Shown here: positions 7,660 through 15,411 of the stretch, piece after piece
Position numbering within the stretch: position 1 is the stretch's first letter
Layout of the letters: each line of letters begins with the position of its first letter
From: JANXSD01 sp043758125
GTDB lineage: Bacteria > Bacteroidota > Bacteroidia > AKYH767-A > OLB10
Length of the DNA stretch: 15,514 nt
Assembly: GCA_043758125.1 (NCBI GenBank)
Contig: JAYVOC010000098.1
Coordinates: 1 to 15,514 of the forward strand
Direction of reading: 5' to 3'
Made by a program: the position numbers and the translations under genes
Notes under the pieces: model-generated
Databases searched by the model: none
What the model was told of the DNA's origin: nothing
The model's input: only the letters and a program-made list of their open reading frames with translations

Positions 7660-8622
7660 TTAAGCATGCTGTCTATCTTCTTTAAGATGCATGAGCATAT
7701 CTTTTGTCATGCTTGGTAAATTAAATTCTTGCTTCCATCCCCAATCAGTTTCTGCACAAGTATCATCAATTGATTGTGGCCAAGAGTCTGCTATTTGCTG
7801 ACGAAAATCTGGATTATAATCCATTGTAAAATCAGGAATATGTTTTTTAATTTCTGCTGCAATTTGATGAGGAGTAAAACTCATCCCTGCTAAATTATAG
7901 CTGCTTCTAATTTTTAAATCTGCATCGTTTGCTTCCATCAATTCAAGAGTTGCACGAATTGCATCAGGCATATACATCATTGGCAATGCAGTATTTTCTT
8001 TCAGGAAACAAGTATAACTTCCTTTATCAAGTGCTTGATGATAAATATCAACAGCATAATCAGTAGTGCCACCACCTGGATGTGCTTTATAACTTATCAA
8101 TCCAGGATAACGAACACTTCTAACATCAACTCCAAATTTTGCATGATAATATTCACACCATCGTTCACCTGCTTGTTTACTGATTCCATAAACAGTGGTT
8201 GGTTCCATTACCGTGTACTGTGGTGTTAATAATCGTGGTGTGGTAGGTCCGAAAACGGCAATGCTACTTGGCCAAAAAACTCTTATCTCTTTTTTTTCTG
8301 CAGCAATATCTAAAATTGTAAAGAGACCTTCCATATTTAAATTCCAAGCCGTTTTCATTTTTTGTTCGGCTGTTGCACTTAATAAAGCAGCGAGTAAATA
8401 AACTCTATTCACTTTGTGCTTATTAATAATTTCAGCAACTGCTTTTTTATCAAGCACATCAAGCACATAAAATGGTCCTGATTCTCGAAGATATCCTTGT
8501 TGATCTTTCACATCAGCAGCAATTACGTTTGCGCCACCTAGTCGTTCTCTAAGTGTATATACTAAGTCGGTGCCTATCTGTCCTGCAGATCCTAACACTA
8601 AAACGGTATCAGTATTCATCAT
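7660..8622 (-). CDS. L-threonine 3-dehydrogenase, extended SDR type
   Basis: An NAD-dependent extended short-chain dehydrogenase of 320 residues. It shows the nucleotide-binding glycine motif GSAGQIG (11-17), Asp38 after the second strand as in NAD-preferring enzymes, and the catalytic set Ser120, Tyr145 and Lys149 (YGISK). The segments RYPGLISYKAHPGGGTTDYA (171-190) and MPDAIRATLELM are characteristic of the SDR-type threonine dehydrogenases known from Flavobacterium and relatives, distinct from the zinc-dependent Tdh of E. coli. The reaction oxidises L-threonine to 2-amino-3-oxobutyrate, which a ligase normally splits to glycine and acetyl-CoA; that ligase is not in the window. The start is MM; the gene begins 4 nt after the stop of the preceding gene, so it is almost certainly co-transcribed. 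A different sugar-nucleotide epimerase is a less likely alternative. Confidence 0.85.
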   Translation of the reverse strand: MMNTDTVLVLGSAGQIGTDLVYTLRERLGGANVIAADVKDQQGYLRESGPFYVLDVLDKKAVAEIINKHKVNRVYLLAALLSATAEQKMKTAWNLNMEGLFTILDIAAEKKEIRVFWPSSIAVFGPTTPRLLTPQYTVMEPTTVYGISKQAGERWCEYYHAKFGVDVRSVRYPGLISYKAHPGGGTTDYAVDIYHQALDKGSYTCFLKENTALPMMYMPDAIRATLELMEANDADLKIRSSYNLAGMSFTPHQIAAEIKKHIPDFTMDYNPDFRQQIADSWPQSIDDTCAETDWGWKQEFNLPSMTKDMLMHLKEDRQHA

Positions 8623-8626
8623 CTTT

Positions 8627-9289
8627 TTATTCTATCTCTTTTGTTTTAGCTTTAATATTTTCGATCAATAATTGTTGTGATGATATTTCTTTTTTTAGAT
8701 CTTCTAAACGTAATGTATTACTTGTGATAGCTTTTTCGTTTGAAGAAATTTCTTGTTTCATCTTTTCATTATCAGAACTCATTCGTTGATTTACTTTTGT
8801 AAGATCAGATTGTTCTTTCACTTTTTTCGCAAGAGCTTTTGTTGCATCTTCTGACCTATTTTGAATTCCTTCGCGTGATAAATTTTTCCCCAAATCAACT
8901 AACAATTGGGAAATTAATTTAGCATTTACCGAATCTGTTGCAGGGCCAATGTATGTTCCTTTACGTTGAAATGCCGCAGTTAATAAACATGCGTTATCAC
9001 TTTCAGTAATTCGAGAAAACACTATAAGAGAATCGTTACTCATTCCATTGATCACCATGTTTTGTGCATTGATAGCTCCTTTCGGTGTTTTCACTTTTGC
9101 ATGATTAGCTTTCAAAAAAGAAGTCCAACTTTTATTTACAGATTTTATTTCTGCATACGGCATCGTAAGTCGAAAAGCCATGTTATAACCGTCGCCGATA
9201 TTTTCAATGTTATAATCCACATTAACTTTTTGTGCAAACAAATAGGTACTGCAAACAAGCAAGTAAAGTGCGAAGAAATATTTTTTCAT
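8627..9289 (-). CDS. Exported coiled-coil protein of unknown function
   Basis: I do not recognise this 220-residue protein. A signal peptide ends at LFA with cleavage before Gln20. Residues about 21-140 look like a compact alpha/beta domain, including DYNIENIGDGYNMAFRLTMP and an Ala/Leu-rich segment with the single mature-chain Cys101. Residues about 145-220 are highly charged and heptad-like (KKVKEQSDLTKVNQRM, then NEKMKQEISSNEKAITS), predicting a long coiled coil up to the C-terminal end. It is packed between a DUF502 membrane-protein gene (11 nt upstream) and threonine dehydrogenase (4 nt downstream), so it is translated from the same operon. A periplasmic or envelope-associated oligomer is a reasonable inference. 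The extreme C-terminus (KAKTKEIE) shows no anchor or T9SS sorting signal. Confidence 0.85.
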   Translation of the reverse strand: MKKYFFALYLLVCSTYLFAQKVNVDYNIENIGDGYNMAFRLTMPYAEIKSVNKSWTSFLKANHAKVKTPKGAINAQNMVINGMSNDSLIVFSRITESDNACLLTAAFQRKGTYIGPATDSVNAKLISQLLVDLGKNLSREGIQNRSEDATKALAKKVKEQSDLTKVNQRMSSDNEKMKQEISSNEKAITSNTLRLEDLKKEISSQQLLIENIKAKTKEIE

Positions 9290-9300
9290 GATTTTTATTT

Positions 9301-9909
9301 TTAAGGATTAGATAATGGGTGATCATTAATTTCCGTTACACCGCCCGAAATTACGAACTTCATCATTTCAGTTCCAGAGGCATCTAATTTCATAACGTGT
9401 TCTGTCTCCACAATTACTAACTGACCATTAAATCCGTAGGAAAAAGGAAGGTAAACGGCCATCTTATTTTTTGCTAAGCCTAAATCTGTTAGATCATTTT
9501 CGGTGATGAATCCAATACGTTGCACAACAGGATTATTATTTATGGTGACTAAAACTGGTTGATTAAAACGCTTTTTTTCACCCACAAAAGCTTCAATTAA
9601 ATCTTTTACAGAACTATAAATAATTTTCAATAATGGAGTTCTTTCGATTATTGCTTCAAACATTAAGAAAAATGGATTTCTAACAAATCGAGTTCCAATA
9701 TATCCCAATAAACTGATCACACATAAGATGAGCAATATCCCTAATCCTGGTAATTTAGACCCTTCAAAGCCTGGCAAAGGAACGGGTACTTTTATCGGGA
9801 GTAAATTGTCCATCCAAATAACAGCCATGTAAACAATATAAAAGGTTACTACCGTTGGGACTACGAAGAGCAGTCCTTGAAAGAAATAACTGGCGATTTT
9901 TTTCATCAT
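9301..9909 (-). CDS. DUF502-family inner-membrane protein
   Basis: A 202-residue protein with two predicted membrane helices near the N-terminus (about 8-33 and 53-72), separated by a Pro-rich loop (PIKVPVPLPG). A cytoplasmic or periplasmic domain of about 125 residues follows. The segments FFQGLLFVVPTVVTFYIVY, PGLGILLILCVISLLGYIGT and ERTPLLKIIYSSVKDLIEAF match the pattern of DUF502 (PF04367), a widespread bacterial family without an established biochemical function. It begins with two consecutive ATG codons (MMKK), so the start may be 9909 or 9906. It is the first gene of the tight three-gene minus-strand cluster. A 9-bp inverted repeat lies just upstream and could be in its leader. Confidence 0.88.
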   Translation of the reverse strand: MMKKIASYFFQGLLFVVPTVVTFYIVYMAVIWMDNLLPIKVPVPLPGFEGSKLPGLGILLILCVISLLGYIGTRFVRNPFFLMFEAIIERTPLLKIIYSSVKDLIEAFVGEKKRFNQPVLVTINNNPVVQRIGFITENDLTDLGLAKNKMAVYLPFSYGFNGQLVIVETEHVMKLDASGTEMMKFVISGGVTEINDHPLSNP

Positions 9910-9928
9910 TTTGAACGAGGATATTTGA

Positions 9929-9967
9929 AAGTATTCCTTTCTAATTATGTTGTATAAGGGAATACTT
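9929..9967. promoter_or_regulatory. Inverted repeat upstream of the DUF502 operon
   Basis: AAGTATTCC (9929-9937) and GGAATACTT (9959-9967) form a perfect 9-bp inverted repeat with a 21-nt centre, 20 nt before the DUF502 start. The symmetry continues inward with TTT/AAG on the plus strand (one wobble). It may be an operator, a leader-RNA hairpin, or a poor terminator for the upstream YjbR gene; no T-run follows on the minus strand, which argues against the last. Confidence 0.4.
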
Positions 9968-9992
9968 GATCATACTTTTAAAAATTCTGCTG

Positions 9993-10000
9993 CAAATATC
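9993..10000 (-). promoter_or_regulatory. Candidate -7 element of the DUF502 operon
   Basis: GATATTTG on the minus strand fits 7 of 8 positions of TAnnTTTG. Transcription would begin near 9988 and give a leader of about 79 nt that contains the whole inverted repeat at 9929-9967. This is tentative; no clear -33 TTG is seen. Confidence 0.25.
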
Positions 10001-10023
10001 CGTAATGCGTACGAATATTGGAG

Positions 10024-10049
10024 GTAAAAAATGCTTCAATCAGCTTTTT
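10024..10049 (-). terminator. Weak terminator-like hairpin after the YjbR-family gene
   Basis: On the minus strand, 8 nt after the stop, AAAAAGCT is followed by GATTGA and then AGCATTTTTT. This is a short GCT/AGC stem flanked by A- and T-runs with one bulged base. It has the layout of an intrinsic terminator, but the stem is weak. Confidence 0.3.
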
Positions 10050-10056
10050 AATGGAA

Positions 10057-10410
10057 TTAAAATGTTGAAAGTAAAACTTGATCCTTTTTGGGTAATGTTG
10101 CCACAACCAAATCATACGAATGATCTATTAATTGACTTATTAACTTATTATCAAGACTTCCATTTAAAAAAACGGTATTCCAATGCTTTTTATTCATGTG
10201 GAAACCAGGCTGAATCTCACTGAATTGCTCTCGTAACTCCATAGCATACGCAGGTTCACATTTCAGATTTACACGATCGCCAGAAGAAATGCTTGTTAGT
10301 GCGAAAATTTTTCCCATCACCTTAAAAACAAGTACATTATCATCAAAGGGAAGTGCTTCTTCTACAGCTTTTTTCGAGATGCAATATTCTCGTAATTCTT
10401 CAAGATACAT
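10057..10410 (-). CDS. MmcQ/YjbR-family protein
   Basis: A 117-residue cytoplasmic protein of the YjbR (CyaY-like fold) family. Recognisable features are the N-terminal helix LREYCISKKAVEEALPFDD, the strand pair VLVFKVMGKIFALTSI, the NLKCEP turn with a following AMELREQF helix, the PGFHMNKKHWNTVFLNG segment, and a C-terminal ISQLIDHSYDLVV helix. Members are often annotated as DNA-binding on structural grounds, but their cellular role is not established. The length is normal for the family. It is transcribed away from polA with its own -7 element 28 nt upstream and is probably monocistronic or weakly coupled to the DUF502 operon 147 nt downstream. Confidence 0.9.
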   Translation of the reverse strand: MYLEELREYCISKKAVEEALPFDDNVLVFKVMGKIFALTSISSGDRVNLKCEPAYAMELREQFSEIQPGFHMNKKHWNTVFLNGSLDNKLISQLIDHSYDLVVATLPKKDQVLLSTF

Positions 10411-10437
10411 AAAGGCGACTTTTTTATTCTACGTGAA

Positions 10438-10445
10438 CAAAGATA
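10438..10445 (-). promoter_or_regulatory. -7 promoter element of the YjbR-family gene
   Basis: TATCTTTG on the minus strand is an exact match to the Bacteroidota -7 consensus TAnnTTTG. A start near 10433 would give a leader of about 22 nt before the ATG at 10410. A TTG lies upstream (AATTATTGC), but only 14 nt from the -7 element, shorter than usual. Confidence 0.5.
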
Positions 10446-10456
10446 ACACAGCAAAA

Positions 10457-10486
10457 TTGCAATAATTTCGGGGTCTCTTATTTTAG
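10457..10486 (+). promoter_or_regulatory. Candidate promoter of polA
   Basis: TTG at 10457-10459 and TATTTTAG at 10479-10486 (7 of 8 positions of TAnnTTTG) are separated by 19 nt, a spacing acceptable for the Bacteroidota housekeeping sigma factor. Transcription near 10491 would give a leader of about 29 nt. It shares the 109-nt divergent region with the YjbR-family promoter. Confidence 0.35.
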
Positions 10487-10519
10487 TCTATCGCTGATTC
10501 TTCAGCCAAACCAAAAAAC

Positions 10520-13333
10520 ATGTCTACACCGGCAAAAAAATTATTCCTTCTTGATGCAATGGCACTCGTTTATCGTGCTTATTTCGCTTTTAGTACCAAT
10601 CATCGTGTGAATTCGAAAGGTTTAAATACCTCAGCAATGTTTGGATTTACCAATACGCTTTTAGAAGTATTAAAAAAAGAACAACCTACACATATTGCAG
10701 TCGTTTTTGATACTGCTGCTCCTACGCATCGTCATGTAGCTTTTAGTGATTACAAGGCACATCGTGAACAAATTCCAGAAGATCTTGCGAAAGCAATTCC
10801 GTATGTAAAGCAAATAATTGAAGCCTTTAATATTCCAGTTATTGAGTTGGATGGTTTTGAAGCGGATGATATTATCGGTACTTTTTCTATTAAAGCTGAA
10901 GAGGCAGGTTTTGAAACGTACATGATGACTCCCGATAAAGATTACATGCAAATGGTTACTGATCATGTGCATATTTACAAACCTTCGAGGGCAGGAAATG
11001 GAGCAGAGAAATTAGGTGTGAAAGATGTTTGTGCACGTTATGGTATCGAACGACCATCACAAGTAATCGATATTCTTGGTTTGATGGGCGATGCCTCGGA
11101 TAATATTCCTGGTGTTCCTGGTGTTGGAGAAAAAACAGCAATGCAACTTGTTCAACAGTTCGGAAGCATTGAAAATCTTTTAGCGAATACAGATCAGCTA
11201 AAAGGTAAGTTGAAAGAAAAAGTAGAACTGAATAAACATCTTGCAATCATGTCGCGTGAGCTTGCAACAATTCATCGTAATGTTCCTGTAGCTTTTGTTG
11301 AAGAAGACTTACGATTAAAAGAACCAAATCGCGAAGCGCTAAAAGAAATTTTACAAGAACTTGAATTTCGAAGATTAGCAATTACTATTCTTGGTGAAGA
11401 AATTCCAAGTGCAGTTGCTGCTATAAATACGCAAGGACAAATGGATATGTTTGGACAAGCAATCATAACAGCATCACCATCCATTTCAAATGACGAGCAA
11501 GAAGAAGTTGCTGTAATTTTTAAGACTATTCATGATGTAAAACATACTTATATAACTGTTTCAAATAGTGATGATAGAAAAATTTTAATTGATTTATTAC
11601 TTCAACAAAAAGAAATAAGTTTTGATACAGAAACTACAGGATTAGATTCCAATCAAGTAGAATTAGTTGGACTTTCTTTTTCAATAAAACCACATGAAGG
11701 ATGGTACATTCCTATTCCTGAAAATTATGAGGAAGCTCGAAATATTGTTCAAGAATTTAAACAAATATATGAAAGCGAATCCATCATAAAAATTGGTCAA
11801 AATATTAAATACGATTTGAACGTTTTACATTGGTATGATATCACGATCAAAGGTGTTTTATTTGATACCATGGTTGCACATTATTTAATACAACCAGAGA
11901 TGCGTCATAACATGAATGTGCTATCAGAAACGTACCTAAATTATTCTCCCGTTTCTATTGAAACATTGATTGGAAAAAAGGGGAAAGATCAACAAACGAT
12001 GCGCTCTGTTGCTATTGATGTAATCACAGAATATGCAGCAGAAGATGCAGATGTTACTTTGCAGTTGAAACAAACATTTGAACCTCTCCTTAAAGAAACG
12101 CAAACACAAAAATTATATACTGAAGTTGAAGCGCCACTTATTCCTGTACTTGGCGCGATGGAACGCGAAGGAATTAAATTAGACATTGCAACACTTAATG
12201 ATTTCAGCAAAATTTTAGAAACAGATATTGTTGGAATTGAAAGTGAGATACAACAATTAGCAGGAACAAAATTTAATGTTTCATCACCAAAACAAGTTGG
12301 AGATATTTTATTTGAAGTATTAAAGATTGATGAGAAACCTAAAAAAACAAAAACTGGACAGTATGCAACTAGTGAAGATGTTTTAGCTAAGCTTAGTGGA
12401 AAACATCCGATCATCGATAAGATTTTAGATTATCGCGAATTGGTAAAATTAAAAAGCACTTACGTTGATGCGTTACCTCAAATGGTGAACCCACGCACAG
12501 GAAGAATTCACACTTCTTACAATCAAGTAGTAGCTGTTACTGGACGATTAAGTTCTGATAATCCAAATCTTCAAAACATTCCTATTCGCACTGAGCGTGG
12601 AAGAGAAGTACGTAAAGCTTTTGTTCCGCGTAATGATGATTTCGTTTTATTATCTGCCGATTATTCACAGATAGAATTACGCATCATGGCGGAGTTATGC
12701 AAAGATCCAGGATTGCTTGAAGCTTTTAATAATGGTCAAGATATTCATGCTGCAACGGCTTCAAAAGTTTTTGCTGTTGAGTTAGAAGATGTAACTTCTG
12801 ATATGCGTAGAAAAGCTAAGATGGTCAACTTCGGAATCATCTATGGCATCTCTGCATTCGGACTTTCTGAACGATTAAATATTCCGAGAAGAGAAGCTGC
12901 ATCTATCATCGAACAATATTTTATGAAGTATCCATTGATAAAAGATTTCATGGATAGTTCAATTGAAATGGCTCGCGAAAAAGGATATGTTGAAACTATT
13001 TTAGGTCGTCGTAGAAATTTACGTGATATCAATAGTAACAATGCAACTGTTCGTGGCTTTGCAGAAAGAAATGCTATCAATGCCCCGATTCAAGGATCAG
13101 CAGCAGATATGATTAAAATTGCGATGATCAATATTCATCATGCTTTAAATGAACAAAAATTACGTACACGAATGCTTTTACAAGTGCATGATGAATTAGT
13201 TTTTGATGTTCACAAAGATGAGATTGATATTGTTCGTCCGTTGATAGAAGAAAAGATGAGAACAGCATTATCATTATCCGTTCCTGTAGAAGTTGAAATT
13301 GGAACGGGTAAAAATTGGCTGGAGGCGCATTGA
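10520..13333 (+). CDS. polA: DNA polymerase I
   Basis: Cytoplasmic repair and Okazaki-fragment polymerase of 937 residues, with all three domains. Residues about 5-290 are the 5'-nuclease (LLDAMALVYRAYFAF, DGFEADDIIGT, TPDKDYMQMV, GDASDNIPGVPGVGEKTA). Residues about 335-520 are the 3'-5' exonuclease; the catalytic acids appear intact with Asp369 and Glu371 in FDTETTGLD, NIKYDLNVL and YAAEDADVTL, so proofreading is expected, unlike in several polymerases that lost these residues. The polymerase domain has motif A DYSQIELR (Asp714), the O-helix RRKAKMVNFGIIYG with Phe at the ddNTP-discriminating position, and motif C VHDELVFDV (Asp891). The end at GTGKNWLEAH is typical. It is divergent from the YjbR-family gene, and a short hairpin follows the stop. 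The start is fixed by the family N-terminus (KKLFLLDAMAL). Confidence 0.98.
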   Translation: MSTPAKKLFLLDAMALVYRAYFAFSTNHRVNSKGLNTSAMFGFTNTLLEVLKKEQPTHIAVVFDTAAPTHRHVAFSDYKAHREQIPEDLAKAIPYVKQIIEAFNIPVIELDGFEADDIIGTFSIKAEEAGFETYMMTPDKDYMQMVTDHVHIYKPSRAGNGAEKLGVKDVCARYGIERPSQVIDILGLMGDASDNIPGVPGVGEKTAMQLVQQFGSIENLLANTDQLKGKLKEKVELNKHLAIMSRELATIHRNVPVAFVEEDLRLKEPNREALKEILQELEFRRLAITILGEEIPSAVAAINTQGQMDMFGQAIITASPSISNDEQEEVAVIFKTIHDVKHTYITVSNSDDRKILIDLLLQQKEISFDTETTGLDSNQVELVGLSFSIKPHEGWYIPIPENYEEARNIVQEFKQIYESESIIKIGQNIKYDLNVLHWYDITIKGVLFDTMVAHYLIQPEMRHNMNVLSETYLNYSPVSIETLIGKKGKDQQTMRSVAIDVITEYAAEDADVTLQLKQTFEPLLKETQTQKLYTEVEAPLIPVLGAMEREGIKLDIATLNDFSKILETDIVGIESEIQQLAGTKFNVSSPKQVGDILFEVLKIDEKPKKTKTGQYATSEDVLAKLSGKHPIIDKILDYRELVKLKSTYVDALPQMVNPRTGRIHTSYNQVVAVTGRLSSDNPNLQNIPIRTERGREVRKAFVPRNDDFVLLSADYSQIELRIMAELCKDPGLLEAFNNGQDIHAATASKVFAVELEDVTSDMRRKAKMVNFGIIYGISAFGLSERLNIPRREAASIIEQYFMKYPLIKDFMDSSIEMAREKGYVETILGRRRNLRDINSNNATVRGFAERNAINAPIQGSAADMIKIAMINIHHALNEQKLRTRMLLQVHDELVFDVHKDEIDIVRPLIEEKMRTALSLSVPVEVEIGTGKNWLEAH

Positions 13334-13347
13334 TTTTAAGTCCTTTA

Positions 13348-13369
13348 TAGAGGTAAAATGTAACCTCTA
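13348..13369 (+). terminator. Short hairpin after polA, weak terminator at best
   Basis: TAGAGGT (13348-13354) and ACCTCTA (13363-13369) form a 7-bp stem with an 8-nt loop, 14 nt after the polA stop. No U-run follows, so it may attenuate or protect the 3' end rather than terminate. The FadL-like gene starts 42 nt further on and may receive read-through. Confidence 0.35.
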
Positions 13370-13411
13370 ACATAAAATAACGTAGAATGTTGGAAATTAA
13401 ACAAACCCGAC

Positions 13412-14713
13412 ATGAAACGATTTAGAATAATTGCGGCAATTGCAGTTTTATTTATCACACAAGGTGCTTATGCACAACTTGATAATTTAATTAATTCAAG
13501 CGCTGAATGGATGCGTACTCCCGCGAGAAATGCAGCTACCGATGCAGGTGATATCGTTGTTTATAATCCAGCAGGATTAGTTCGATTAAACAATGGGTTT
13601 ACAATCAACCTTGGTAATCAATCATTATTTCGTAAGCCGACACATACTTATGATTTAGGAATGGGCGCTGGTGAAAAAAGTTTTCATCAAGAAGGTGCTG
13701 ATGCATTTATTCCAAACCTTTATGCTTCTTATAAAAAAGATAATTGGGCATTATTTACAGGAATTTTTATTAGTGGTGGTGGTGCAACTGCAAACTATCC
13801 CAATGGATCTATCAATACAGATTTAATTGCATTGCAAGTTTTAATGCAGGCACAAGGAGCTTACGGCAATACAGAAAACCAACATTTAAAAGCAAGTTCT
13901 TCGTATTTAACTTCAACAATTGGAACATCGTATGCACTCAATAATCGTGTATCGTTTGCTGTTGCTGGAAGATATATTAATGCTACAAATAAAACAGAAG
14001 CAGGAATGACTTTAACGCAATCGCCAATTGGTTTACCTGATGCAGTTATGAATTTAAATACTTCGGATAAAGCTTCAGGATTTGGTGCAGTATTAAGTAC
14101 AATGATTAAAGCTTCACCTAAATTTGATATGACATTACGTTATGAAACAGCAGTGAAATTAGAATTTATTACAAGCACTAAAAAAGATGATTTTGGTGTT
14201 GCTACTGATGGGACTAAAAGTCGTCGTGATTTACCTGCTGTGTTAGCTTGGGGTGGCGCTTATTCAGCAAGCACTTCAATTAAAATTTATGCAGATGTAA
14301 ATTACTACTTTCAAAAACAAGCTAACTGGTCGAACTCTACTGTTGTAACTGATGAAAAGAAATGGTCAGATTTAGCAGGAAATGCAGTTGCTTATAACGT
14401 TGGTGCGACATTTACAACTAGTCCGAAATTATTAGTGAGTATTGGTGGTGGTTATGCAGCCAATCAATATTCGGATCACAATGGATATTACACAAAACTT
14501 GGTGCTTACGAAGTTGTTGCTGAAGACAATTACAATATCAATACAGGATTCTCTTACAAAGCTAGCACGGCTGTAACATTAACTTGTGGTTATATGCATA
14601 CTTTTTATAAACCACAAACAATTAAAGCATTAAATGCACAGCCACTTGATGTAGATGTAAAAGTGAAAAACTCACTTGACGCATTTGCCATTGGTGCGAA
14701 TTTGCAGTTCTAA
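13412..14713 (+). CDS. FadL/OmpP1/TodX-like outer-membrane transport protein
   Basis: A 433-residue beta-barrel protein. The signal peptide ends at AYA with cleavage before Gln22. The mature N-terminus carries the segment ARNAATDAGDIVVYNPAGLVRL, in which the YNPAGL motif is typical of the FadL/OmpP1 family of hydrophobic-compound channels. The rest alternates polar and hydrophobic residues in strand-like blocks separated by turns, and the chain ends with Phe (GANLQF), as expected for a BAM substrate. The length is normal for the family. Likely role: diffusion of hydrophobic substrates (fatty acids or aromatic compounds) across the outer membrane; the specific ligand cannot be read from sequence. 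It lies 78 nt after polA with only a weak hairpin between, and is closed by a good terminator. No clear TAnnTTTG element is seen upstream. Confidence 0.8.
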   Translation: MKRFRIIAAIAVLFITQGAYAQLDNLINSSAEWMRTPARNAATDAGDIVVYNPAGLVRLNNGFTINLGNQSLFRKPTHTYDLGMGAGEKSFHQEGADAFIPNLYASYKKDNWALFTGIFISGGGATANYPNGSINTDLIALQVLMQAQGAYGNTENQHLKASSSYLTSTIGTSYALNNRVSFAVAGRYINATNKTEAGMTLTQSPIGLPDAVMNLNTSDKASGFGAVLSTMIKASPKFDMTLRYETAVKLEFITSTKKDDFGVATDGTKSRRDLPAVLAWGGAYSASTSIKIYADVNYYFQKQANWSNSTVVTDEKKWSDLAGNAVAYNVGATFTTSPKLLVSIGGGYAANQYSDHNGYYTKLGAYEVVAEDNYNINTGFSYKASTAVTLTCGYMHTFYKPQTIKALNAQPLDVDVKVKNSLDAFAIGANLQF

Positions 14714-14735
14714 AAAATAATTTATTTCCCAATAG

Positions 14736-14785
14736 AAAGCCCTGAAGTCTGACGAAAGTTTCTGCCTCAGGGCTTTTCATTTTTA
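14736..14785 (+). terminator. Intrinsic terminator after the FadL-like gene
   Basis: AAAGCCCTGA (14736-14745) pairs perfectly with TCAGGGCTTT (14767-14776) across a 21-nt loop. The GC-rich 10-bp stem is followed by a T-rich run (TTTTCATTTTTATT, part of it in the stem). It lies 22 nt after the stop and isolates the downstream sigma-factor operon. Confidence 0.8.
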
Positions 14786-14860
14786 TTGCAATCAATGAAA
14801 TCATCAGAACTATGTTTTCCGGTTAATTTTACCAATTACAACTATTTTCACTCCTCTTTG

Positions 14861-14868
14861 TAACTTTA
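14861..14868 (+). promoter_or_regulatory. Candidate promoter element of the sigma-factor operon
   Basis: TAACTTTA fits 7 of 8 positions of TAnnTTTG and is preceded by TTTG. It lies about 40 nt before the GTG start. It may be a housekeeping -7 element or part of an ECF-type promoter (GTAAC); the sequence does not decide between them. Confidence 0.3.
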
Positions 14869-14908
14869 CCTGCATTTCGTTAGTCCCATTACCAGACCTG
14901 ACCAAAGA

Positions 14909-15394
14909 GTGACAACAGAACAGTACAATGAATGTGTAGAACAGCATGCTGATGGCGTGTATCGTTTCATTTTGCATAACCTTCGAGATTCGGAAGTTGC
15001 TCGCGATGTGGTTCAAGACGCTTTTGAAAAGATGTGGATAAATGTTGGGAATATTAATTCCGAAAAATCGAAGTCGTACCTTTTCACTACAGCTTATCAT
15101 ACAATGTTAGATCGGATTCGCAGAGGAAAAAAGCAAGGCAATTGGGATGAAGTACAAGAACAAGATTATAGCCATACTACAGAAATTGTAGGATTGAAAG
15201 ATGTGTTAAGAGAGGCGCTAAATCGCTTACCGGAAATTCAACGTACCGTTATTATGTTACGAGATTATGAAGGTTACAGTTATGAAGAGATTGGAGAAAT
15301 TACTGCTCTTAATGAATCACAAGTAAAGGTGTACATCTATAGAGCACGATTAGCACTCAAGACATACATCGGTAAAATTGAAAATGTTATCTGA
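14909..15394 (+). CDS. ECF-subfamily RNA polymerase sigma factor
   Basis: A 161-residue sigma-70 factor of the extracytoplasmic-function type. Region 2 (about 13-73) includes ADGVYRFILHNLRD and ARDVVQDAFEKMW for core binding and -10 recognition. Region 4 (about 98-155) includes ALNRLPEIQRTVIMLRDYEG and the helix-turn-helix YSYEEIGEITALNESQVKVY. There is no sigma region 3, as expected. The start is GTG at 14909: no in-frame ATG occurs before Met42, and MTTEQYNECV at this point matches how related Bacteroidota proteins begin. The frame is open upstream only to 14864. The gene is separated from the previous one by a terminator and followed after 17 nt by a second gene, so it is the head of an operon whose partner may control its activity. 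Target genes cannot be named. Confidence 0.93.
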   Translation: MTTEQYNECVEQHADGVYRFILHNLRDSEVARDVVQDAFEKMWINVGNINSEKSKSYLFTTAYHTMLDRIRRGKKQGNWDEVQEQDYSHTTEIVGLKDVLREALNRLPEIQRTVIMLRDYEGYSYEEIGEITALNESQVKVYIYRARLALKTYIGKIENVI

Positions 15395-15411
15395 TAACAT
15401 AGAATTGACAG

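Noticed and set aside
10020..10051. GGAGGT five bases before ATG of a six-codon ORF on the + strand
   Set aside because: The best Shine-Dalgarno-like string in the window, but the ORF is only MLQSAF, and the other genes here do not use such sites; it lies just past the 3' end of a minus-strand gene. Probably coincidence.
9966..10223. 85-residue + strand ORF overlapping the YjbR-family gene
   Set aside because: About two thirds is antisense to a well-recognised protein and the translation resembles no family; a shadow frame.
11989..12414. 141-residue minus-strand ORF inside polA
   Set aside because: Ser/Cys-rich antisense translation of the conserved polymerase region; no independent evidence of coding.
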